A stretch of 64,000 nt of DNA from Pelagibius litoralis (GCF_011683915.1 NZ_JAAQPH010000028.1:1-64000); one strand, 5' to 3'. Counted from the stretch's first letter, positions 29,157 through 37,809 are shown. Numbers and translations: made by a program. The notes: generated by a model not told the origin, from the sequence alone.

Positions 29157-30365
29157 TCATCCTGGATAAGTCCGGGGTGACGGTTGGGAAGACGGCGACC
29201 GCCCCATCATCATCCCCGCCGCCAATACCAGCCACCCGCCTGCGACCAGCGCCAGCACCGTGAAGCCGAAGTCGGCGTAGACCAGGCCCATGACGGCGCC
29301 GGCGATGAAGTGGGCGATGTAGGTGACGCCGCTGTAGAGGCCCATGACGGCGCCGCACGTCGCCTCCGGCCCGCCCGACAGCAGCGAGACGATGATGTTG
29401 AGGCCGAAGTGATTGAGCACGCCCCAGGGCGCGGCCAGCAGCACGATGGCCAGGGGGCCGGCAGCCGCGGCCCAGGGCTGGACCAGATAGATCCCCGCGA
29501 TCAGAACGAAGACCGGCGCCGCGAGACGCCAGGGGCCGAGGCGGTCGAGCAGACCGTCGAAAGCGACCGCCGCGCCGAAGCCCAGGCCGTAGCTGAGGGC
29601 GATGAGCCCGCCCAGGCCGGCGCCCGCATCGTGCAGCCCGCGCAGATGGTCGCTGAGGAAGGTATAGGTGCCGTAGAAGGCGATCATGTAGGCGAGGGTC
29701 ACCAGCAGCAGCCGGACCACGCCGGGTTGCGTTATGGCTTGGCGGTACGACACGGAAGCGGCGGACAGCGCTTCGCTGCGTCCCGGCAAGATTAGAAAAG
29801 TGAAGGCCGAGAGCGCCGCCAGCCCGGCCATGATCGCGAAGACACCCCGCCAGCCGAAAAGCTCGGAGAGGAAGGCGGCCAGCGGTACCCCCAGGACCAG
29901 GGCCAGCGACCAGCCGGTGATGACCCGCCCGACGGCACGGGCGCGAAGCGCCGGGGGCGAGAGATCGCCGGCCAGGGCGTAGACCGAGGGCAGGATGATG
30001 CCGGCGGCCAGGCCGCAGGCCCCCATGGCTGCGGCCAGCACCCACCAGTTGCCGGCGAAGGATGCCGTCAGCAAGGCCAGCGCCAGCGCCGCCATGGCGG
30101 CGATAAGGGTCGCCCGGCGCGGCCAGAGATCGAGGCGCGGCGCGGCGGCCAGGGCGGCCAGCGCCACCCCGGCGCCGTAGACGCCGTGGGCGCGGCCGAT
30201 GACCGCCGGCCCCACGCCCAGGTCGCGCGCCATGTCGGTCAGCATCGGCGCCACCATCAGGGCCTGCGCCCCGACCACGGCGATGCCCAACATCAGACAG
30301 GCCAGATGGCGACTCTGCGCGCCTGAAAACCTTGCCGCCGCCGGTCCTGCCGTCGTTTCCGTCAT
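29157..30365 (-). CDS. Major facilitator superfamily transporter
   Basis: A 402-residue inner-membrane transporter with 12 predicted helices in two halves. The family loop between helices 2 and 3 appears as GRAHGVYGAGVALAA...DLWPRRATLIAA. The start at 30365 gives a short cytoplasmic N-terminus before helix 1; 25 upstream codons are probably non-coding. It resembles drug or metabolite efflux MFS members (DHA1-like), but the substrate is unknown. It diverges from an Lrp/AsnC gene, the probable regulator. Confidence 0.85.
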   Translation of the reverse strand: MTETTAGPAAARFSGAQSRHLACLMLGIAVVGAQALMVAPMLTDMARDLGVGPAVIGRAHGVYGAGVALAALAAAPRLDLWPRRATLIAAMAALALALLTASFAGNWWVLAAAMGACGLAAGIILPSVYALAGDLSPPALRARAVGRVITGWSLALVLGVPLAAFLSELFGWRGVFAIMAGLAALSAFTFLILPGRSEALSAASVSYRQAITQPGVVRLLLVTLAYMIAFYGTYTFLSDHLRGLHDAGAGLGGLIALSYGLGFGAAVAFDGLLDRLGPWRLAAPVFVLIAGIYLVQPWAAAAGPLAIVLLAAPWGVLNHFGLNIIVSLLSGGPEATCGAVMGLYSGVTYIAHFIAGAVMGLVYADFGFTVLALVAGGWLVLAAGMMMGRSPSSQPSPRTYPG

Positions 30366-30491
30366 CGATCCCGCCTCTTTGCCGTCATTGCGGGGCGATG
30401 ATCCGCCGAACACCATTCGGCATAAAGGGGAATCGAGCATGTATCCGAAAATACGAATAGCATTCAGTGCCGAACTTGATACGGTGATGCC
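30366..30491. promoter_or_regulatory. Divergent promoter region, MFS / Lrp-type regulator
   Basis: The 126-base gap contains an AT-richer part (30420-30480) with CATGTATCCGAAAATACGAATAGCATT-like imperfect dyads, which are candidate Lrp sites. No clear single site could be chosen. The shared gap supports control of the transporter by the regulator. Confidence 0.3.
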
Positions 30492-30929
30492 ATGGACGAT
30501 ATGGACCGAAAACTGTTAGGCCTGCTGGCCGGGGACGCCACCCTTTCCTACAAGGAGATGGGGGAGCAACTGCACCTCTCCGCCCCCGCCGTGCATGAAC
30601 GGGTGAAGAAGCTGAAGAAGTCCGGCGCCATCGCCGGCACCGTGGCGCGGCTCGACGGGACGGCGGTCGGCCGTCCGCTCTGCGCCTTCATCCATATGGA
30701 TACCGAGGGCTGGGGCAAGTCGCCGGAGTTGCTGTCGATCCAGGAGGACTCCCGCATCGAGGAAATCCACGCCGTTGCCGGCGACACCTGCGTGATCCTG
30801 AAGGTGCGCTGCGAGAGTACCAAGGCGCTGGAAGATATCCTCCACCGCCTCTACCAGGTGCCCGGCATGATCCGCACCCAGTCCTACATCGTCCTCAACA
30901 CTTATCTGGAACGGGGACCGGGGGTGTAA
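30492..30929 (+). CDS. Lrp/AsnC-family transcriptional regulator
   Basis: A 145-residue regulator with an N-terminal winged helix (ATLSYKEMGEQLHLSAPAVHERVKKLKKSG, about 16-45) and a C-terminal RAM effector domain (about 65-140) that normally binds an amino acid and drives oligomerisation. It shares a divergent promoter region with the MFS gene, consistent with an amino-acid-responsive exporter switch. The effector is unknown. The ATG at 30492 gives the family's standard start. Confidence 0.88.
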   Translation: MDDMDRKLLGLLAGDATLSYKEMGEQLHLSAPAVHERVKKLKKSGAIAGTVARLDGTAVGRPLCAFIHMDTEGWGKSPELLSIQEDSRIEEIHAVAGDTCVILKVRCESTKALEDILHRLYQVPGMIRTQSYIVLNTYLERGPGV

Positions 30930-31016
30930 GGCGTGCGCCAGAGAGTCGTTCCAAGGCGAGGACGCGACAGAGGTTGCGCAAGACGGACTGCCTCGCTGCC
31001 AGGACCGGCCTCCGCC

Positions 31017-31105
31017 CTTCGAGACGCGGTCCTGCGGACCGCTCCTCAGGGTGAGGCCCAGCCTAAACCCTCATGCTGAGGAGCCCCGATGGGGCGTCTC
31101 GAAGG
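31017..31105. repeat. Palindromic intergenic repeat, copy 2
   Basis: It has the same design as the element at 28254-28340: outer arms CTTCGAGACG and CGTCTCGAAG, inner arms CTCCTCAGGGTGAGG and CCTCATGCTGAGGAG. Here the stems pair more fully, with GGTCCTGCGGACC and GCCCCGATGGGGC as side hairpins. It lies between the Lrp-type gene and the convergent Gre factor gene. Confidence 0.85.
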
Positions 31106-31127
31106 ACACAGATCACATACTCAGACA

Positions 31128-31628
31128 CTATCTCTCATACCCAATCGCCACGACCTCCAGTTCCTGATCCCCCGCCGGGCGTTTCCAGAGGATGACATCG
31201 CCGACGGCGGCGCCGTCGAGGGCGCGGGCCAGCGGCGAGACGTAGCTGACCTTGCCTGCTTGCGGGTCGGCCTCGTCCTCGCCGACGATGGCGTAGTCGT
31301 GCTTCTCGCCCGCTTCGTCTGCCACCGTCACCACGGCGCCGAAGGCGACGACATCGCGCGGCTGTTTCGAGAGGTCGACCGGGATCGCGCTGCGCAGGCG
31401 CTCCTCCCAGTAGCGCAGTTCCTGTTCGACCCGCGGCAGGTGGGACTGGGCGGCAAGCTCATCGTCATGGGCCTTCAGGCCCGCGCGTTCCGCGTCGTAT
31501 TCGGCCACCTTGTCATTCAGCATCTGCAGGCCCCGGGGCGTCACGAGATTGGGGTGCGTCGAAACCGGCAGGTCGACCTGCGCCTCCGGCGCACCGCTGT
31601 CATCTTCCTTCACGAAGGCCCGGGACAT
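31128..31628 (-). CDS. GreA/GreB-family transcription elongation factor
   Basis: A 166-residue protein with an N-terminal coiled-coil region (about 25-85) and a C-terminal FKBP-like domain (VVAFGAVVTVADEAGEKHDYAIVGEDEADPQAGKVSYVSPLARAL). Classical Gre factors stimulate transcript cleavage by backtracked RNA polymerase with two acidic tip residues (DxxxxE); here the coiled-coil tip reads EYDAERAGLKAHDDEL, so acidic residues are present but should be aligned with care. It is shorter at the N-terminus than GreA, and is a secondary Gre-like factor rather than GreA proper. The start at 31628 has AGGAGAAAG upstream. Confidence 0.82.
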   Translation of the reverse strand: MSRAFVKEDDSGAPEAQVDLPVSTHPNLVTPRGLQMLNDKVAEYDAERAGLKAHDDELAAQSHLPRVEQELRYWEERLRSAIPVDLSKQPRDVVAFGAVVTVADEAGEKHDYAIVGEDEADPQAGKVSYVSPLARALDGAAVGDVILWKRPAGDQELEVVAIGYER

Positions 31629-31645
31629 CTGCTTTCTCCTTTTCA

Positions 31646-31687
31646 CAAAAAGAAAACCGGGCGGCGCCTCGGTGGGTGCCGCCCGGT
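31646..31687 (-). terminator. Rho-independent terminator after ilvE
   Basis: On the minus strand the stem ACCGGGCGGC / GCCGCCCGGT, with a short loop, is followed by TTTTCTTTTTG. It lies 26 bases after the ilvE stop and before the Gre-like gene's ribosome site, so it separates the two units. Confidence 0.8.
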
Positions 31688-31712
31688 CTTTCATCAGACC
31701 CTGTCGGGGCGG

Positions 31713-32606
31713 CTAGGCGACCTTGGCCGCCGCGTGTTCGCGCACCAGGGCGTCGTAGTCGGTCATCAGGTTACGGGTGATCTCGCCCGGGGTGAAGTGC
31801 TTGCCCTCGATCTCCGAGACCGGGGTTACCTCCACCGCGGTGCCGGTGATGAAGACCTCCTGCGTCCGGTCCAGTTCTTCCGGCATCAAGACCCGCTCGA
31901 TCACCTCATAGCCGCGCCGCTTGGCCAGGTCGATCACCGTACGCCGGGTGATGCCGTCCAGGAAGCAGTCGGGGATCGGCGTATGGATCTTGCCGTCCTG
32001 CACCAGAAAGACGTTGGCGCCGGTCGCCTCGGCGATCTGCCCGCGGTAGTCCAGCATCAGCGCGTCGGCATAGCCTTTGGCCTCGGCGGCGTGCTTGGAC
32101 ATGGTGCAGATCATATAGAGGCCGGCGGCCTTGGACTTGCAAGGCGCGGTTTCCGGTGCCGGGCGGCGCCAGTCGGCCCAGGCCATGCGGATGCCCTTCA
32201 GCCGTGCCTCCGGCGTGAAGTAGGCCGGCCACTGCCAGGCGGCAACGGCGACGTGGATTTTGGTGTGCTGGGCGGAGACCGCCATCATCTCGCTGCCGCG
32301 CCAGGCGACCGGGCGCAGATAGCCGTCCTCGATGCCGTTGGCCGCCAGCACCGCCACGGCGGCGGCATCGATCTCTGCGCGGCTGTAGGGTACCTCGAAG
32401 CCCAGCAGCTTGCCGGAATCGAGCAGGCGCTGATGATGCTCTTCCATCTTGAAGATGCGCCCGGCATAGGAGCGCTCGCCCTCGAACACGCAGCTTGCAT
32501 AGTGCAGCCCATGGCTCAGAACGTGCAGTTTCGCGTCCCGCCAAGGCAGCAGTTCGCCGTTGTACCAGATGACGCCGTCACGGTCGTCGAAGGGAAGTAT
32601 GGACAT
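31713..32606 (-). CDS. ilvE: Branched-chain amino acid aminotransferase
   Basis: A 297-residue class IV PLP enzyme that carries out the last step of leucine, isoleucine and valine synthesis. The start DGVIWYNGELLPWRDAKLHVLSHGLHY is typical. The PLP lysine lies in CKSKAAGLYM (at the usual position of NxKxxxNY), and the phosphate-binding stretch is EATGANVFLVQDG. The motif CKSKA with Cys and Ala in place of the more usual N and N/G is of interest but common in this subgroup. It diverges from the MarR-OmpR-kinase cluster. Confidence 0.93.
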   Translation of the reverse strand: MSILPFDDRDGVIWYNGELLPWRDAKLHVLSHGLHYASCVFEGERSYAGRIFKMEEHHQRLLDSGKLLGFEVPYSRAEIDAAAVAVLAANGIEDGYLRPVAWRGSEMMAVSAQHTKIHVAVAAWQWPAYFTPEARLKGIRMAWADWRRPAPETAPCKSKAAGLYMICTMSKHAAEAKGYADALMLDYRGQIAEATGANVFLVQDGKIHTPIPDCFLDGITRRTVIDLAKRRGYEVIERVLMPEELDRTQEVFITGTAVEVTPVSEIEGKHFTPGEITRNLMTDYDALVREHAAAKVA

Positions 32607-32804
32607 CGCTCGTTTCGTCCCTAAAACCTTGTTAGTTTCCGTTCCCGGGCGGCCGGCAGCAAGATCGAAAATCTTGTCGGCATCGTACCACCCGGCCTGT
32701 AACCCCTAAACCCCGGTCGCGTAGCCCGGATCGGCCGGATTGATCGCGAAAAATCAGTCAGTAATGCTAACCGATCAGAGTTTTTATTCAACAAATAGTC
32801 TCGA

Positions 32805-32823
32805 TTTGATACTTTTAATCAAA
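32805..32823. promoter_or_regulatory. Dyad in the ilvE / MarR divergent region
   Basis: TTTGAT-N7-ATCAAA is an inverted repeat with 6-bp arms, centred 52 bases before the MarR start. It lies in a strongly AT-rich stretch (32760-32860) and is a candidate operator for the MarR protein. The evidence is positional only. Confidence 0.35.
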
Positions 32824-32865
32824 TCCAACGATTCAGTTGTAACAAGATTAGGCAGATATGTCAAC

Positions 32866-33405
32866 ATGGCTGACGTAAAAGGCGGACCCAACCCTCTCTT
32901 CCTGCGCGAGGAGGAGCTGCGCCAGGCGATGGAGCTGCTGTTCTTCGGATACCGCGACTTCACCGCCGAACCGGACCAGATCCTGGCGGACTACGGCTTC
33001 GGGCGCGCCCACCACCGGGTGATCTACTTCGTCGGCCGCCATCCGGCGATTACGGTATCGGAGCTGCTGGCGATCCTGCGCATCACCAAGCAGTCGCTCT
33101 CCCGGGTGCTGGGCCAGTTGGTGCGCGAAGGCTTCGTCACCCAGCGCGCCGGCCTGCGCGACCGGCGCCAACGGCTTCTGGAACTGACCGATAAGGGCCG
33201 CGAACTGGAAACCAAGCTGAGCGAACGCCAGCGGGTGCGCATCGCCAAGGCCTACCGCAAGGCCGGCGCCGAGGCGGTGGAAGGCTTCCGCACCGTGCTG
33301 ACCAACATCATCGACGAGCCGGACCGCGGCCGCTTCGAACGCCCGGAGCCCTCTGTCAAATCGGCAGCCAAAACGGCCCCGGTGAAGTCCGCGGTGCGCC
33401 GCTAG
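32866..33405 (+). CDS. MarR-family regulator (PetP-like)
   Basis: A 179-residue winged-helix regulator. The DNA-binding part is ITVSELLAILRITKQSLSRVLGQLVREGFVTQRAGLRDRRQRLLELT (about 61-107), with the wing DRRQR. Its C-terminal tail is basic and alanine-rich. Order with an OmpR-type regulator just downstream matches petP-petR of Rhodobacter, and I regard this gene as PetP-like by synteny. The start at 32866 (MADVKGGPNPLF) is chosen because the upstream in-frame codons are AT-rich and repetitive, unlike coding sequence here. Confidence 0.85.
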   Translation: MADVKGGPNPLFLREEELRQAMELLFFGYRDFTAEPDQILADYGFGRAHHRVIYFVGRHPAITVSELLAILRITKQSLSRVLGQLVREGFVTQRAGLRDRRQRLLELTDKGRELETKLSERQRVRIAKAYRKAGAEAVEGFRTVLTNIIDEPDRGRFERPEPSVKSAAKTAPVKSAVRR

Positions 33406-33408
33406 GCG

Positions 33409-34137
33409 ATGGCCCCGGCCCGGCCTATACTCGTGCCCATGATCGATCCCGCTGTCTCCGACCCGTCCCATATCCTTGTCGTCGACGACGATACGCGGCT
33501 GCGCGACCTGCTGCAGCGCTATCTCAGCGACCAGGGCTTTCGGGTCACCACGGCGGTGGACGCCGCCGATGCGCGGGCCAAGCTGACCTCCCTGGCCTTC
33601 GATCTGCTGGTGCTCGACATCATGATGCCCGGCGAGAGCGGCCTGGAGCTGACCCAGACCCTGCGGCAGGAGAGCTCTGTGCCGATCCTGCTGCTCACCG
33701 CCATGAACGAAACCGAAGACCGCATTGCCGGCTTCGAATCCGGCGCCGACGACTACCTGCCCAAACCCTTTGAGCCGCGCGAGCTGGTGCTGCGCATCAA
33801 CGCGGTGCTCAGGCGCGTGCCCTCGATCACCGCCACATCCTCGAACTGCATCACCTTCGGCGATTTCTCTTTCGACCTGGAACGCGAGGAGCTGACCCGC
33901 GCCGGTGCCTTCATCCCCCTGACCTCGGCCGAGACCTCTCTGCTGAAGTCTCTTGCCCTGCGTGCCGGTGAGCCGATCGCCCGGCAGGACCTGTCGGAAG
34001 AAAGTCAGATCAACGGGAACACCCGGACCATCGACGTTCAGGTGACCCGCCTGAGGCGCAAGATCGAGCTCGACCCCAAATTCCCGCGCTACCTGCAGAC
34101 CGTCCGGGGAACCGGCTACGTACTGATGATCGACTGA
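33409..34137 (+). CDS. OmpR-family response regulator (PetR-like)
   Basis: A 242-residue DNA-binding response regulator with a receiver domain and a winged-helix output. Receiver landmarks are VVDDD, the phospho-Asp in LLVLDIMMPGESG, LLLTAM and the lysine in YLPKPFEP. The output part ends with RTIDVQVTRLRRKIE...TVRGTGYVL. The ATG at 33409 overlaps the neighbourhood of the previous stop; MIDPAVSDP at 33439 is an alternative start, without a much better ribosome site. The kinase gene begins 10 bases after the stop. Confidence 0.93.
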   Translation: MAPARPILVPMIDPAVSDPSHILVVDDDTRLRDLLQRYLSDQGFRVTTAVDAADARAKLTSLAFDLLVLDIMMPGESGLELTQTLRQESSVPILLLTAMNETEDRIAGFESGADDYLPKPFEPRELVLRINAVLRRVPSITATSSNCITFGDFSFDLEREELTRAGAFIPLTSAETSLLKSLALRAGEPIARQDLSEESQINGNTRTIDVQVTRLRRKIELDPKFPRYLQTVRGTGYVLMID

Positions 34138-34147
34138 CGGCCAACTG

Positions 34148-35503
34148 ATGACCAGCAGTACACCGAACCCGCTCTACCCGCACGGCGGCCCCGGGCCGAT
34201 CCGGCGTTTCCTGCCACGCTCCCTGCTCGGTCGCTCGGTGCTGATTATCGTCACGCCGCTCATCCTGTTACAGGTTATCTCAACCTGGATCTTCTACGAC
34301 CGCCACTACGACACCATCACCAAGCGCCTGGCCCAGGGCCTTGCCGGCGACGTCGCCGCGGTGGTGACCCTGACCAACCGCAGTGAAGACAACGACGATC
34401 TGGTGCGCATCTTCAGCCTGGCGAAAAGTACCATGCAGCTTGAACTCTCGCTCAGCATCGGGGCGGAGTTGCTGGTTCCCGACGTCGTGGTGTCGCGCGG
34501 TGTCGTCGATGCCCGCCTGCATTCGGCTTTGCAGGAAAGGCTCAGGGTGCCCTTCGTCGTCGATACGCGCAGCCTGGACGAGCGGGTCGAGATTCTGGTG
34601 CAGTTGAACCAGGGGGTGCTGCGCGTCCTGGTCACCGACGAACGCCTGTTCTCCTCGACGACCTACATATTCATCTTCTGGACCATCGGCAGTTCCATTC
34701 TGCTGTTCGGTGTCGCCGTGATTTTCATGCGCAATCAGGTGAAACCGATCCGCCGGCTGGCGCATGCCGCCGAGAGCTTCGGCAAAGGGCGGGAGGTGGT
34801 GGAGTTCAAACCGGAGGGGGCGACCGAGGTGCGCCAGGCGGCCGTCGCCTTCATCAACATGCGCAACCGGCTGAACCGTCAGGTCCAACAGCGCACCGAG
34901 ATGCTGGCCGGGGTCAGCCACGACCTGCGCACCCCCTTGACCCGGATGAAGCTGCAGCTTGAGATGCTCAAGGACACGCCCGAGGTCGACAACCTGCAGT
35001 CCGACGTCGTCGAAATGGAGCATATGGTCGAAGGCTACCTGGCCTTCGCCCGCGGCGAGGGCAAGGAAACCCCGGTCCCGACGAACCTTTGCGACCTGCT
35101 GCGCGACGTGGTCAGCCAGATGACCCGGGACGGCGGTGTTATCGACCTCCACCTTGAACAGGACATTGCCCTGCCGCTGCGCCGCGAAGCGATGCGCCGC
35201 TGCCTGACCAACCTGATCGGCAACGCCCAGCGTTATGGCCAGCAGGTCGCGGTGCGGGCCGGCCACCGCAGGAACCTGATCGAGATCACCGTGGAAGACG
35301 ACGGACCGGGCATTCCGCCGGAACGCCACGAAGATGTCTTCAAACCCTTCTTCCGGCTGGAACAGTCCCGCAATCCGGCAACCGGCGGCGTCGGCCTGGG
35401 GCTGACCATCGCCCGAGACGTGGCGCGCAGCCACGGCGGAGACCTGATTCTGGAAGCGGCGCCCGGCGGCGGCCTCAGGGCACGAATCTGGTTGCCGGCC
35501 TAG
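34148..35503 (+). CDS. EnvZ-like sensor histidine kinase
   Basis: A 451-residue inner-membrane kinase. Helices at about 27-47 and 173-195 enclose a periplasmic domain of about 125 residues, followed by HAMP (QVKPIRRLAHAAESFGKG), the HisKA box with phospho-His in MLAGVSHDLRTPLTRMKLQLEML, and an HATPase domain (NLIGNAQRYG, EDDGPGIPPE, GGVGLGLTIARDVARSHGG). The kinase should phosphorylate the regulator encoded just upstream. The signal is unknown. It is followed, after a gap, by a degenerate receiver protein. Confidence 0.93.
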   Translation: MTSSTPNPLYPHGGPGPIRRFLPRSLLGRSVLIIVTPLILLQVISTWIFYDRHYDTITKRLAQGLAGDVAAVVTLTNRSEDNDDLVRIFSLAKSTMQLELSLSIGAELLVPDVVVSRGVVDARLHSALQERLRVPFVVDTRSLDERVEILVQLNQGVLRVLVTDERLFSSTTYIFIFWTIGSSILLFGVAVIFMRNQVKPIRRLAHAAESFGKGREVVEFKPEGATEVRQAAVAFINMRNRLNRQVQQRTEMLAGVSHDLRTPLTRMKLQLEMLKDTPEVDNLQSDVVEMEHMVEGYLAFARGEGKETPVPTNLCDLLRDVVSQMTRDGGVIDLHLEQDIALPLRREAMRRCLTNLIGNAQRYGQQVAVRAGHRRNLIEITVEDDGPGIPPERHEDVFKPFFRLEQSRNPATGGVGLGLTIARDVARSHGGDLILEAAPGGGLRARIWLPA

Positions 35504-35640
35504 AACCCGGTTCTCTCCGGCAAAACCCAGGAATTGCACCGCCGAACATACAACCTTAGCGACAAATACCGTTTAGACTGCCTTAACTGTTGGTTCCCTA
35601 TTCTCCGCCTGCAAATGAACATGTTCCGACGGAGAAGGTA

Positions 35641-36423
35641 ATGGTTGGTAAGAATGCGCTGATTTCCGAGGAAGAAGTCGACTCACAGATCGAAAGCGAA
35701 GCGCTGGACGAGGCCCGGGATCTGGTGTCGAACCTGGAGCTGCGCGTTCAACAGGTCAAGAACGGTGTGCTCGATCCGAAGGAAGCGGCAAAGACCCTGG
35801 CCATCGATTCAACCAATCTGCGCATGAAGGCCCGCGCCGTGAACCTGACCGGCTTCGGCCCCCTGACCCACTCCCTCGACGAATACCTGAGCGAGATTGA
35901 ATCGGTCGAAGAGCGTCACATCAGCGACCTCTTCGCCTTTGCCGACCGGATCAACAGCCTGCTCGACGGCGAGACGGTGGATGCCGAAGCAATCTCCGCC
36001 GTCCTGCGCGAACTGCCGCAGCAGAGTGCCTTCAACGTCGAAGACGTGGTGATCACCGACAAGTCGGTCACCGTCATTATTCCCCAGCGCACCGCCGCCA
36101 AGGTCGTCGGCCGCGAACTCGCCGCCTGCGGCTACCGTGTTTCCAGCGTCACCAACCCGATCGAAGCCCTGGAGCTGATCCTGGAAACCAAACCGGATCT
36201 GGTGATCACCTCCCAGGTCATGCCGCGCCTCAGCGGCGTCGACCTGGCCTGTGCGCTCTCGGCCATGCCGGCGACCCGCACGATCCCGATCGCCCTGCTG
36301 ACCAGTCTCGATCCGGATCATCCCGATCTGAAAGCCCTGCCGATGAATGTCGGCCTGATCCGCCGCGGCGCCCAGTTCGGCGACGATCTCGCCGATGTGC
36401 TGCAGCGCTTCAACATCACCTGA
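35641..36423 (+). CDS. Hpt-like/receiver-like protein lacking phosphotransfer residues
   Basis: A 260-residue cytosolic protein. Residues about 20-110 form a helical bundle with an Hpt-like pattern (TNLRMKARAVNLTGFGPLTHSLDEYL), but the phosphorylatable histidine is not present. Residues about 140-255 follow the receiver fold: VTVIIPQRTAA, EALELILETKPDLVITSQVMPRLSG, and IPIALLTSLD. The phospho-Asp is a serine (S191), the acidic pair is P149-Q150, and the conserved lysine region is LIRRGAQF. The start at 35641 has GGAGAAGG upstream. It may be a regulator that acts by binding rather than by phosphotransfer; this is inference. Confidence 0.75.
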   Translation: MVGKNALISEEEVDSQIESEALDEARDLVSNLELRVQQVKNGVLDPKEAAKTLAIDSTNLRMKARAVNLTGFGPLTHSLDEYLSEIESVEERHISDLFAFADRINSLLDGETVDAEAISAVLRELPQQSAFNVEDVVITDKSVTVIIPQRTAAKVVGRELAACGYRVSSVTNPIEALELILETKPDLVITSQVMPRLSGVDLACALSAMPATRTIPIALLTSLDPDHPDLKALPMNVGLIRRGAQFGDDLADVLQRFNIT

Positions 36424-36435
36424 GACGACTACTCT

Positions 36436-36453
36436 GGCGGCCGGGAAGCCGCC
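36436..36453. terminator. Weak hairpin between convergent genes
   Basis: GGCGGC-N6-GCCGCC forms a six-base stem in the 42-base gap between the receiver-like gene and csaA. There is no T-run on either strand, so Rho-independent termination is uncertain. Confidence 0.3.
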
Positions 36454-36465
36454 GGAACCATCAAG

Positions 36466-36813
36466 CTAATAAAGCCGGCCCCCATTGGGGACCGGTTTGT
36501 CTGCCGTGACCAGCACCACCTCGCCATCCCCATCGGGAAACCCGAGGACCAGAATCTCGGACATGAACTTGCCGATCTGCCGGGGCGGAAAATTCACCAC
36601 CGCCGCGACCTGTTTGCCGACCAGTTCCTCGACGGCGTAGTGGACGGTGATCTGGGCCGAGGACTTCTTCAACCCCAGCGGCGCACCGAAATCGACCCAG
36701 AGCTTGATCGCCGGCCGCCGCGCTTCGGGAAAGGGCTGGGCATCGACAATCGTGCCGATGCGCACCTCGACCTTCTGGAAATCGTCGAAAGAAATCTGGC
36801 TGCTGTCGCTCAT
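36466..36813 (-). CDS. csaA: CsaA-like tRNA-binding domain protein
   Basis: A 115-residue OB-fold protein of the secretion chaperone CsaA type, related to the EMAP-II/Arc1p tRNA-binding domain. Features are FQKVEVRIGTIVDAQPFPEARRPAIKLWVDFG, VGKQVAAVVNFPPRQIGKFMSEILVLGF and the ending VTADKPVPNGGRLY. CsaA is proposed to act as an export-related chaperone in some bacteria. The start at 36813 has GGAGGGGACG upstream; 24 codons further out are not conserved. It ends convergently with the receiver-like gene. Confidence 0.92.
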   Translation of the reverse strand: MSDSSQISFDDFQKVEVRIGTIVDAQPFPEARRPAIKLWVDFGAPLGLKKSSAQITVHYAVEELVGKQVAAVVNFPPRQIGKFMSEILVLGFPDGDGEVVLVTADKPVPNGGRLY

Positions 36814-36891
36814 CGGTCGTCCCCTCCCGCAAAGCTCTTCGCGGCTTAAGCGCGGCGACGCTATCACCGGCAGGAAGCAGCGCACAAGCCA

Positions 36892-37809
36892 TCAGGGCGC
36901 GGCGCGGCTCCATCGTTCTGCCAGGAAGTCGAGGAAACTGCGCAGCTTGGGCACCCCACGGCGGTTGTCCAGGTAGACGGCATAAATCCCCGTGTCCTCG
37001 GCTTGCGGATTGACCTGCCAATCCGCAAGCACCCGCCGCAGGCGTCCGCCATGTAAATCCGAGCCCACCAGCCAGGTCGGCATCATGATCAACCCAAGTC
37101 CGCAAAGGGCCATGCGGACCAGCGTCTCGGAACTGTTTGCCCGAACCGGGCCTGTTACCTCGACCGCCGCTGTTCCCTTCACCCCCTCAAGGTGCCAGCG
37201 GCTGAGCCGCGAATGGTCAGCACCGGGCCGGTAGGCAAAGGTGAGGCAATCATGGCCGGCAAGATCCTGAGGGCTTTGCGGTATGCCCGCGCGTTCGAGA
37301 TAGGCCGGGCTGGCACAGATGACACGGCTGTGCTCGGCCAGTTTGCGGGCAACCAGCGAAGACGATTCCAGGGCGCCGAGCCGGATGGCAACATCGACGT
37401 TTTCCTCGACCAGATTAATGATCGCATCGGTGAACAGCAGATCGAGCGTGACCTCGGGGAACAGCCTCAGATAGTCGGCCAGCATCGGCGCCAGATGCAG
37501 CCGGCCGAAAGCCGGCGGTGCGCTGACCCGGAGCAGACCGCGCGGGTCGCCCGCGCCGGCAACCGAGAGATCGGCTTCCTCGAGATCTCCAAGCAGGCGC
37601 CGTGCCTTCTCGTAGTAGCCCTGGCCGGCGTCGGTCAGAGTCACACTGCGGGTCGAACGATTCACTAGTTTGACCGCGAGCTTTGCCTCCAGCGCATCGA
37701 CCTGGCGTGTGACCGAGGAGGTAGCAAGACCCATACGGCGGGCGGCCGGCGCGAAACCGCCGGCGTCGACCATCGTGACAAAGGCCTTTAAAGCCGCGAA
37801 GCGGTCCAT
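36892..37809 (-). CDS. LysR-family regulator (CrgA-like)
   Basis: A 305-residue regulator with an N-terminal winged helix (FAPAARRMGLATSSVTRQVDALEAKLAVKLVNRSTRSVTLTDAG) and a substrate-binding-like C-terminal domain. The short N-terminus with MDRFAALKAFVTMVDAGGF is the form seen in the CrgA/AaeR-like subgroup. It diverges from a flavin monooxygenase gene and is its likely regulator. A TTGC-N7-GCAA box lies 13 bases before its own start codon. Confidence 0.9.
   Translation of the reverse strand: MDRFAALKAFVTMVDAGGFAPAARRMGLATSSVTRQVDALEAKLAVKLVNRSTRSVTLTDAGQGYYEKARRLLGDLEEADLSVAGAGDPRGLLRVSAPPAFGRLHLAPMLADYLRLFPEVTLDLLFTDAIINLVEENVDVAIRLGALESSSLVARKLAEHSRVICASPAYLERAGIPQSPQDLAGHDCLTFAYRPGADHSRLSRWHLEGVKGTAAVEVTGPVRANSSETLVRMALCGLGLIMMPTWLVGSDLHGGRLRRVLADWQVNPQAEDTGIYAVYLDNRRGVPKLRSFLDFLAERWSRAAP

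Noticed and set aside
32740-32865. N-terminal extension of the PetP-like MarR protein
   Set aside because: The extra frame is AT-rich promoter DNA containing a dyad, and residues are unlike the coding style of the window.
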